A DNA stretch of 46,436 nt from Acidimicrobiales bacterium. Lineage in GTDB: Bacteria; Actinomycetota; Acidimicrobiia; Acidimicrobiales; SZUA-35. Both the position numbers and the translations under genes were made by a program. Every line of letters starts with the position of its first letter. The stretch's first letter is position 1. Where the stretch lies: assembly GCA_020630065.1 (NCBI GenBank), contig JAHDCC010000014.1, forward strand, positions 1 to 46,436. The letters are read 5' to 3'. Of this stretch, positions 1-6,509 are shown one piece after another. The notes under the pieces were generated by a model that saw only the letters and a program-made list of their open reading frames with translations, ran no database searches and was not told where the DNA came from.

Positions 1-32
1 GACAACATGAAACTGATTCTGAATAGGTTTCA

Positions 33-55
33 CATGTTGTAGACACCACAACATG
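33..55. terminator. Stem-loop 3' of tRNA-Leu
   Basis: CATGTTGT (33-40) and ACAACATG (48-55) form a perfect 8-bp stem with a 7-nt loop just downstream of the minus-strand tRNA. A third copy of ACAACATG at 2-9 could pair with 33-40 instead. There is no T-tract, so termination or 3'-end processing is only a guess. Confidence 0.35.
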
Positions 56-59
56 CTAG

Positions 60-145
60 TGCCCGGGATGGGACTTGAACCCATACGAAGTTTTACCTTC
101 CGAGGGGTTTAAGCCCTCTGCGTCTGCCAATTCCGCCACCCGGGC
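60..145 (-). tRNA. tRNA-Leu (anticodon UAA)
   Basis: On the minus strand the 7-bp acceptor stem (GCCCGGG / CCCGGGC) closes a cloverleaf with a D-arm, a 5-bp anticodon stem (GAGGG/CCCTC) around loop CTTAAAC, a long class II variable arm and a TTCAAGTCC T-loop. The anticodon TAA reads UUA codons. The long variable arm fits leucine. CCA is not encoded; the base after the acceptor stem is A (position 60). Confidence 0.95.
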
Positions 146-190
146 AGGTTACGACTATGATAATCGGCTGCTATGAACCTAGCGGGAATA

Positions 191-628
191 TTAGCTCTCT
201 GAAACGAATTTCCGATACAACGGCTCACCAATCATACGAGCGTAAAGAGCAAGCGTCCCCAACTGAACGAAAAACCCCAAAAATTTGGAGGCAGGGAAAA
301 AGCCACCAGGCTGAATCTCATCAAGCGTTGTAGAAAAACTCTGACGCTCACCATCCTCAGATGGCCCGTACGAACAGTTCGCCGTCACCCGATCAAACAC
401 ACCCGACTTGCTGACCTGTTCAACCCGTTCAAGCGGATGATCAAGATCAAACCCATACGATGCACATGCCTCACGAACAGCCAACGCATCGATAGGGGCC
501 ACAAAAACCCTACGAACAACAAAAACCGCTATAAGCCCGCCAACAACAACCATCGCCAACTTCAGCCAAAACGTCGCATCACGGCCGCTGAACTCTGCCT
601 GAATTTTTTCGCCAATAGTCGCAGTCAT
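191..628 (-). CDS. Hypothetical membrane protein, 145 aa
   Basis: I do not recognise this family. The protein has a hydrophobic segment at about residues 22-42 (WLKLAMVVVGG... to the first RR) and a second at about 117-132, with a soluble region of about 75 residues between them that contains two cysteines (in REACASYG and TANCSYG). That suggests a small two-pass membrane protein. The ATG at 626-628 has no clear Shine-Dalgarno sequence. It lies downstream of another hypothetical gene on the same strand with a gap of about 100 bp, so the two may be cotranscribed. No function is proposed. Confidence 0.55.
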   Translation of the reverse strand: MTATIGEKIQAEFSGRDATFWLKLAMVVVGGLIAVFVVRRVFVAPIDALAVREACASYGFDLDHPLERVEQVSKSGVFDRVTANCSYGPSEDGERQSFSTTLDEIQPGGFFPASKFLGFFVQLGTLALYARMIGEPLYRKFVSES

Positions 629-727
629 CGCAGAACCAACAGTAGCGCCTCAACCTCGCCAGCAGGGTCAGGGTTTCGAAAATTCAATCAACCAGAAACC
701 ATCCCAAACCGTTCCAAACAAAACCGT

Positions 728-1300
728 TCAAGCGGCAACTGGGCTGACAGTCATCGAAACCAACCCGCCAGCGGAACGGGCAACGCCCTGATCTCCACCA
801 GACGTCGTCTCGCTATCGCCGAGTAGATCAGCGGGAGCAGACAACGAAACAACCTCGGACGAAATTGCCGACCATAACTCGTCACGAACTTGAGATGCGT
901 CACCAAACTCGAGATTGTTCGCAACCACTACCCCATCGATCATGTCGGCCAACACTGCCAACCGGTTCCGGCCCCTAACAACAACCGACACCGTCACCGA
1001 ACCGTCCCTGTTACGGCGAAGAGACCGCAACATACCGGGAAGTTCCGGCGGGCTTCGAAACAGAGGACAATCCAAACCCCGCCTCTGTGCAGCCAGCGTC
1101 AACTGGCGGGCCGCCGACGCGAAACCAAGCGCAGTTAACCCTGCGGGGTTTGCGGGTTGGGTTGGGAGCGGTGCCCCAGGAACTTCCTGAGGCACCTTCG
1201 TTGTCAGGCGAGTAGAACGTTGCATGCCGGTATTTCCGCCGGGTCGATGATGGTTCCGTGCGGATCGTTGCTGTTTGTGCTGCGTTTGTTGACTACCCAT
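728..1300 (-). CDS. Hypothetical protein, about 190 aa
   Basis: The N-terminal 60 residues are basic, Gln- and Pro-rich and probably disordered. A compact C-terminal part of about 120 residues begins near GLTALGFASA and includes SVTVSVVVRGRNRLAVLADMID and acidic helical stretches. I do not recognise a family. I chose the ATG at 1298-1300 because AGAAGG lies four bases upstream; a TTG further upstream (1327) would add nine residues and has weaker support. It is divergent from the nuclease gene starting near 1400, so the roughly 100 bp between them should hold both promoters. Confidence 0.5.
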   Translation of the reverse strand: MGSQQTQHKQQRSARNHHRPGGNTGMQRSTRLTTKVPQEVPGAPLPTQPANPAGLTALGFASAARQLTLAAQRRGLDCPLFRSPPELPGMLRSLRRNRDGSVTVSVVVRGRNRLAVLADMIDGVVVANNLEFGDASQVRDELWSAISSEVVSLSAPADLLGDSETTSGGDQGVARSAGGLVSMTVSPVAA

Positions 1301-1399
1301 GACACCTTCTCTGCTCCACGTAAACAAGTATGTTCTGCTGCTGTGACAGCGAATAAGGACCCTTCGCCTGTGGTAACCTGAATCGGCTGATCACCGACC

Positions 1400-2389
1400 G
1401 TGCGAGCAACCCGAAGCGAAGAAACCCCGTTGACCCAAGACCTGACCACAACTCCGTTAAACCCAGCACAACGAGAGATTCAGGAAACACTAGGCGCCTC
1501 GGCTGAACAACGCCCAACGTTCAGAGACGACCTGCGGGATGATTTACGCAGCCAGCTCGAACACAGTTTCTTCGAACTACTCCACGACGAAATCCAGTTA
1601 CCTATCTTCCTATCCAAACACGGCCTGAACCTGCTCCACGGCTGCGAAGCCCGTTTTATGGCTGAACAAGACGACGAGTTCGAATGGTCTATCCCAATGG
1701 CCCGAGGAACCGTCACCCATAAAGCCATCGAGCTTCACATCGGGAGACGAGGAAACCACACACCAATCGACCTAGTGGAAGACGCCATCAGCCGACTAGA
1801 AAACGAAGAACGATCTATCTCCGGTTTCTTGCGGGAACTTGTCGAATCGGACCGGGCGCAACTCGTCGCCGATTCTAACGAAGTAGTCGCCGCGTTTTTT
1901 GAAACGTTCCCACCGATCAAACGACGGTGGGTGCCGGTATGTGAATCACGGGTACGCGCCGACTTCTGCGACGACAACATAACACTCGCCGGAAAGATCG
2001 ACCTGACATTAGGCCAAGCTAAAGGCATGACAGCGGGCAAAGTCATCTTTGACCTCAAAACCGGTCGATCCCACCCGAGCCACACCGACGACCTCCGATT
2101 CTATGCCTTAGTCGAAACCCTCAAAGTCGGCACACCACCTCGACTGCTCGTCAACTATTACCTAGAATCGGGGACTCCCCGCTACGAAGCTGTCACCGAA
2201 GACCTGCTGTTCATCACCGCTCGACGGGTCATCGACGGGGTCCGCAAATATATTGAACTCAACCAAACTAACCCTCGACCAGCCGAATTCACTCCCGGCA
2301 TGAACTGTCGATGGTGTCCGATAAACGAAAGCTGCGAAGCGGGACAACGAGAACTCAACCGCCAAGCCGAAGAATACGACGAACTCTAA
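1400..2389 (+). CDS. PD-(D/E)XK nuclease, RecB/Cas4-like, probable Fe-S
   Basis: Seen: a GTxxHxxIE-type motif with His107, then GKIDL with Asp201, then FDLKTGR with Asp218 and Lys220, which together form the PD-(D/E)XK core. One cysteine sits N-terminal to the core (Cys82, in LLHGCEARF) and three at the C-terminus (Cys303-x2-Cys306-x5-Cys312). Known: this 1+3 cysteine arrangement coordinates a 4Fe-4S cluster in Cas4, AddB and related nucleases. Inferred: a DNA exonuclease in repair or recombination. It stands alone, with no helicase partner or CRISPR genes nearby. The start is GTG at 1400; an in-frame TTG at 1430 with purine-rich upstream sequence is an alternative. Confidence 0.85.
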   Translation: MRATRSEETPLTQDLTTTPLNPAQREIQETLGASAEQRPTFRDDLRDDLRSQLEHSFFELLHDEIQLPIFLSKHGLNLLHGCEARFMAEQDDEFEWSIPMARGTVTHKAIELHIGRRGNHTPIDLVEDAISRLENEERSISGFLRELVESDRAQLVADSNEVVAAFFETFPPIKRRWVPVCESRVRADFCDDNITLAGKIDLTLGQAKGMTAGKVIFDLKTGRSHPSHTDDLRFYALVETLKVGTPPRLLVNYYLESGTPRYEAVTEDLLFITARRVIDGVRKYIELNQTNPRPAEFTPGMNCRWCPINESCEAGQRELNRQAEEYDEL

Positions 2390-2413
2390 CGAACTTCCGA
2401 CCGGTTACCGTCG

Positions 2414-3517
2414 TTAACTAGCGGGGCGTTGGACCGGTTGATGAACTGCGTCGACTTCCAACATGTCGTCCTCATAGCCGAGCAAAACCACGGTGTCACC
2501 CAAGTTCAGAACCGTCTCAGCATCGGGATGTAACACAGTCGAACCATTAGCAGAACGCAAACCGATCACCAAATATCCATGAGCGCCCCGAACCGCCATT
2601 TCAGCTAACGTCCGACCCACCAACCCGCACGTATCATCGATTTTCACCTGGTCGAACTCCAACCCGAACCGCAACACGTCGATGCCGTCACTCTCGCCGG
2701 CGCTTAGCTGAGCCAAAAGCTCATCTGCCGTCGGACGCAAAATCAGCTGCGACATTTTGAACGCCCCGATCGAAGCGGGGAACACGACCTGGTCGGCCCC
2801 GCAGCTGAGAAGCTTCTGTTCGGTACGAGGGTTTTCACCCCTCGCCAGAATAGTCAACTGTGAACTCATACCTCGGGCGGTCAAGGTCACAAACACGTTC
2901 GAAGCATCCTCCGGCAATACAGTGGCCAGCACAGCTGCCCGAGCAATTCCCGCCTGGCTGAGAACACTCTCGTCAGAAGCATCACCGATCAACGCCAAAT
3001 ATCCTAAGGCTTCGGTTTGGGCCAGAATTTCCTCGTCGTGGTCGACCACCACAAACGAACGGCCCGAATCGACCAGTGATTTGGCTAGCTGGCGCCCCAT
3101 TCGGCCAAACCCGCAGATAATTGTGTGGCCGTTAAGTTGGTCGATCTCTTTGGTCATTTTGCGTGCTCCTAACGCCCGATTTAGTTCGCCGTCAACCACC
3201 CACTGGATGAACCCACCAACCGTGTAAATAACCGCACCGTATCCGACGACGATCACGGCGATAGTTAAACCACGAAGCGGCCAAGTATCAACCGGCTGTA
3301 CCTCACCGTAGCCCACCCCGAAGATGGTGATAATAACCATGTAAACCGAGTCGGCCAACGACCAACCCGCGCTCATGTACCCCAAAATTGCGACCAAAAC
3401 GAGCAGCAAGAAAACTAATAAACCGACCCGAATTTTTCGAAACGCAGCAGCCACAGGCGCGTCGAAGTCGCCGTCTCCGCTAGTCACGCCGCTGGTCTGC
3501 CGGTCCGAGATCGTCAC
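2414..3517 (-). CDS. K+ channel with RCK (TrkA-N/C) domains
   Basis: This is a two-transmembrane-helix potassium channel subunit of the MthK type. Segments at about residues 32-49 and 85-105 flank a pore loop carrying the selectivity filter GVGYGE (67-72). A RCK N-domain follows, with Rossmann loop GFGRMG (136-141), then a TrkA-C-like domain from about residue 260 to the end. RCK domains gate such channels with Ca2+, nucleotides or redox cofactors; the ligand here is unknown. The start is GTG. It is convergent with the nuclease (24-bp gap) and lies 70 bp downstream of the FHA gene on the same strand, so it could be a distal member of the signalling operon. Confidence 0.88.
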   Translation of the reverse strand: MTISDRQTSGVTSGDGDFDAPVAAAFRKIRVGLLVFLLLVLVAILGYMSAGWSLADSVYMVIITIFGVGYGEVQPVDTWPLRGLTIAVIVVGYGAVIYTVGGFIQWVVDGELNRALGARKMTKEIDQLNGHTIICGFGRMGRQLAKSLVDSGRSFVVVDHDEEILAQTEALGYLALIGDASDESVLSQAGIARAAVLATVLPEDASNVFVTLTARGMSSQLTILARGENPRTEQKLLSCGADQVVFPASIGAFKMSQLILRPTADELLAQLSAGESDGIDVLRFGLEFDQVKIDDTCGLVGRTLAEMAVRGAHGYLVIGLRSANGSTVLHPDAETVLNLGDTVVLLGYEDDMLEVDAVHQPVQRPAS

Positions 3518-3587
3518 AACAGAATCGATACTAGTCGAGCTTCAACCAGAGTGAGGTCGACGGTCAAAGCTCGACGCGTTCGATAGC

Positions 3588-4247
3588 CTATTTTCCGGAG
3601 GCTTCCGGATCGAGGACGGTGAGTTTCGTCCACGCCCCAACAAAAATTGTTGACCCAACTTTTATCGGGGTTTTCTTTCCTTGGATCAGCAACTCTTCTT
3701 CGATCGAGCCGGCAGTTGTTCCATTTGTTGAACCCAGATCGGTGATCGAATACGTTCCGTCCCGATCGATTTCGATCATGGCGTGACGCCCCGAAACCGC
3801 TTCGTCTCCGGTTAGTTCGAGAATATCGAGATCGGGATGGATCGCTCTGCTCTCGCTTGTCCGGCCAATGTGAAACTCGGTTCCGGCCAGTTCCAAAACC
3901 TGCCGAGCGGGAACCGGGTCGGGAAACGTCACCTCACCTTCCTGAACCACTTTGTCGAACTGAGAACGATCAACTTCGACTGCGATATGCAACTTGACCT
4001 GTTCAAACGAGTCCTCGCCGGACGAACCGGGGTTGGCGGTCTCAGCTGTCGCCAGTTCAGATATCTCGGCCTGGGACGGATCAGGCGATTCGGTTGCTTC
4101 AGCCGCTTCAGTTGTTTCGGCTGATGGAGAGGCTGCGACTTCCGACTCAGGCAGCGAACCACCTAGAAAATCGAATCCACAGTTCTCGCAGAAGACATCG
4201 TCGGCGCCTCTCGGCTCGCCGCAATTTTCACATGTTAAGTCTGACAT
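3588..4247 (-). CDS. Zinc-ribbon FHA-domain protein
   Basis: This is a phosphothreonine-binding adaptor. A four-cysteine zinc ribbon at the N-terminus (Cys6, 9, 20, 23) is followed by an acidic, Ala/Thr/Glu-rich linker and a C-terminal FHA domain with GR, SGRHA and GSTNGT signatures (about residues 125-205). It is the last gene of the kinase / PP2C / VWA run and a plausible substrate or reader of that kinase. In mycobacteria and corynebacteria PknG phosphorylates an FHA protein (GarA/OdhI) at an ETTS-like site; here the linker has ETTE but no clear ETTS, so equivalence is not claimed. I chose the ATG at 4247 over an upstream TTG (4253). The preceding gene ends at 4254. Confidence 0.85.
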   Translation of the reverse strand: MSDLTCENCGEPRGADDVFCENCGFDFLGGSLPESEVAASPSAETTEAAEATESPDPSQAEISELATAETANPGSSGEDSFEQVKLHIAVEVDRSQFDKVVQEGEVTFPDPVPARQVLELAGTEFHIGRTSESRAIHPDLDILELTGDEAVSGRHAMIEIDRDGTYSITDLGSTNGTTAGSIEEELLIQGKKTPIKVGSTIFVGAWTKLTVLDPEASGK

Positions 4248-4253
4248 CTTCAA

Positions 4254-5528
4254 TTAACCCTTTTTAACTCGAACTGTTTTGGTCGAACGTACGTCTAGCG
4301 CCATCTCATCGGAGCGTTCGACTTGGGCTTTGAGCCGAACCGTTCCGCTAGGGGCGTCGTCTACATCAACAACTTTTTGGAGAAGGCGTACCGTATCTGA
4401 GTTACCGGCCTCATGCGCTATCTGCACTGCCCGACCTAGCTTCACGGTCGCCGTTTTCTGGTCGCCGGAGTCCCGGGCAGCCAGACCTTCAGCGATCGCG
4501 TCGGCCAGTTCAGCCTGGCCCGTATAGTGAGCTACCTCACGGTTGATGCGGGTGGACAGACGGTCGTCGTCAGTCCACACTGCTCGAACTAACGCGGCTG
4601 GCTGTTCGGTTCCGTCCACGACGAGCATAATTCGTGACGCCAGACGTTCATCGCCAACGTTGCCGACAGGGACACGCACCCGCACGTGATAGTCACGGTC
4701 CTCTTCGTCCGCCCACGCTCCAAGCGGATAGTCGTTAGTTAACGGGTTGACCGCACGCGCTGACCCAGTCAAGTCACGAAGTTCGGGCGAAACCTGTTTG
4801 ATAAAGTCGACGATCGAACCTTTCGGAGCCCACAATCGCAGGGCCACGTCACCGACTTGTTTACCCATCGATTTTTCCATGAGGCTAGTAAATTCGGCCA
4901 CCATGTCATCGGGGCTAGGGATGATGTCTGCGGTACCCAACAATGCTGACGACACTTTACGCAGCTCGTCGACTTCCCACGCGGCACCTAAACCTCGGGC
5001 GTCGCATTGCATCAGGCCGACACAAGAACTGATTGCGTTCTCAAAATCCAACGGAGTTTCGTGCTCGTTACGGCCATCGGTCAAAAGCAACGTGTGGCAG
5101 ATCGCCGACGGATCGAGACGGGCCAAGCTGGCCGCAGCCGCCAACCAGGACCCCATAGCGGTTCCTCCATCCGCCCGGACACCGTTTACCGAAGCAGACG
5201 CCTGCTGACGAGATTCGGGCGTTGAGACAGCCAACCCCTGAGGCGGATAAATCGGATAGGCCTGATGGTTGCCACCCACGACAGCGAACTTAACCCCGTC
5301 ACGAATCGTGGAGATAGCGGCCTGGGTCGCTACCTTCGCCGAATGCATTTTTCGGCCGCTTTCTTCTTGCATCGACCCGGACGTGTCGATGACAATAATC
5401 TGAATAGCGTTACTGGCCGTCGGAACCGCGCCACCAGCGGCTGAACGCACCGTCACGACGGCATCTACTGTGTCTGCTCCAGCGGGCAGGTACTCGTTTT
5501 GGAATACCTCTGCGTTAAACGTTGTCAT
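4254..5528 (-). CDS. VWA-domain protein
   Basis: A von Willebrand factor A domain occupies about residues 40-230. Its metal-ion-dependent adhesion site is intact: DTSGS at 48-52, Thr123 in GGTAMG and Asp151 in LLTDGR. The C-terminal half is a beta-rich region followed by a short helical segment (about 345-400, NREVAHYTGQAELADAI). It is presumably cytoplasmic, since no signal peptide is seen. I start it at the ATG at 5526-5528, whose reading frame overlaps the end of the PP2C gene by 14 bp; a longer ORF begins upstream inside PP2C. The MIDAS suggests Mg2+-dependent ligand binding, perhaps as an effector regulated by the kinase/phosphatase pair. Partners are unknown. Confidence 0.82.
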   Translation of the reverse strand: MTTFNAEVFQNEYLPAGADTVDAVVTVRSAAGGAVPTASNAIQIIVIDTSGSMQEESGRKMHSAKVATQAAISTIRDGVKFAVVGGNHQAYPIYPPQGLAVSTPESRQQASASVNGVRADGGTAMGSWLAAAASLARLDPSAICHTLLLTDGRNEHETPLDFENAISSCVGLMQCDARGLGAAWEVDELRKVSSALLGTADIIPSPDDMVAEFTSLMEKSMGKQVGDVALRLWAPKGSIVDFIKQVSPELRDLTGSARAVNPLTNDYPLGAWADEEDRDYHVRVRVPVGNVGDERLASRIMLVVDGTEQPAALVRAVWTDDDRLSTRINREVAHYTGQAELADAIAEGLAARDSGDQKTATVKLGRAVQIAHEAGNSDTVRLLQKVVDVDDAPSGTVRLKAQVERSDEMALDVRSTKTVRVKKG

Positions 5529-6501
5529 CTTCTTGCTCCGTTGTGTTGGTTGGAGGTGACCAAAGCGCCACGGATATATTGTCGTGGCCTCCTCCAGCGT
5601 TTGCAAAATCTACCAGGGCTGAAGCCAACGCCAAGCCAGCGTTGCCCTCTGAAACCAAGCTGTCGACCGTCGATTTCATGTCGCCGGCACTGTCGGCGTA
5701 ACGCCAAAGGCCATCGCTACAAACCAGCAGTGTCCCTTCGTCTTCGACAAGTAGCTGCGAAATGTCTGGTTTCACATCGCCACTGTCGGCACCCAACCAC
5801 CGGGTTAGGCTGCCTTGAATTTCGTGGTCGTCGCTTAACTGGCGAGGTTCCTCCCCCAGCCAATAGCCCCGGCTGTCTCCTAACCAGGCGGTTGAAAGTC
5901 GTACTTCGTCGGTTAAGGGTTGCGCTACCACGGCAACAAAAGTGGACGATGGCGGACCATCACCGGTGTGGGGTGCGCTGTGTTGTTCTGTTGTGGCTTC
6001 TGCAGCGGATGCTTCTGCTTGAGCGACGGCGGCGGCCTCAACCAGAGCTGCCGCTACTTGTTCTTCCGACGAGGTTCCATTGACTTGCTGTAGTAACAGG
6101 TCTCGTGCTGCTTCGGCTGCGCCAAGCGACGCTTCGGCTGAACCCGCCGTCGACGAAACACCGTCGCATACAACTAACACAACCGAACCTTCCCCTTCGC
6201 CGATGGCTACCGCATCTTCGTTGTGCCGGTGGCGTTTCCCCCGGTCGGTGACAGCGACAACGGCTCCGGTCTCGAACTTCATGTGGTCCCGTTCGGCCGG
6301 TTGTTTATGGCCGCACGATTCGCAATACCCTTCGTCGCCGACCGCCCGCTCACCACAGGCAACACATTCCGGTTTTGGCTTCACACTTAAGTCGTGGCCG
6401 CAGGCTTCACAGAACTTGTCGTCGACTGAAGCGCTCTCTCCGCAGCTAGGGCATTCTCGAACCGAAGGCTCGGTGTTGGTTTTGGATTCTTCCATACTCA
6501 C
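5515..6501 (-). CDS. Zinc-ribbon PP2C-type Ser/Thr phosphatase
   Basis: This is a metal-dependent (PPM) protein phosphatase. Two tandem zinc ribbons (Cys17/20/31/34 and Cys46/49/60/63) precede the catalytic domain (about 75-315). Hallmarks are RHNEDA (Asp96), VCDGVSS (Asp113), WLGDSRGYW, VCSDGLW and GGHDNIS, which bind the two catalytic metals. The likely role is to reverse phosphorylation by the kinase encoded immediately upstream, which stops 9 bp before this start. The GTG at 6501 and the ATG at 6495 are both possible starts. The ribbons resemble those on the neighbouring kinase and FHA protein, suggesting a shared docking mode. Confidence 0.92.
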   Translation of the reverse strand: MSMEESKTNTEPSVRECPSCGESASVDDKFCEACGHDLSVKPKPECVACGERAVGDEGYCESCGHKQPAERDHMKFETGAVVAVTDRGKRHRHNEDAVAIGEGEGSVVLVVCDGVSSTAGSAEASLGAAEAARDLLLQQVNGTSSEEQVAAALVEAAAVAQAEASAAEATTEQHSAPHTGDGPPSSTFVAVVAQPLTDEVRLSTAWLGDSRGYWLGEEPRQLSDDHEIQGSLTRWLGADSGDVKPDISQLLVEDEGTLLVCSDGLWRYADSAGDMKSTVDSLVSEGNAGLALASALVDFANAGGGHDNISVALWSPPTNTTEQEDDNV

Positions 6502-6509
6502 AATCGGGT

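Noticed and set aside
1400-2389. Cas4 and a CRISPR system
   Set aside because: The nuclease looks Cas4-like, but there are no cas1/cas2 genes and no repeat-spacer array in the window.
3588-4247. Direct GarA/OdhI orthologue
   Set aside because: The FHA domain fits, but the zinc ribbon and lack of a clear ETTS phosphosite argue against a simple orthologue.
4254-5606. Extended VWA start inside the PP2C gene
   Set aside because: The extra 26 residues lack family features and lie within PP2C coding sequence; the ATG at 5528 gives a normal short overlap.
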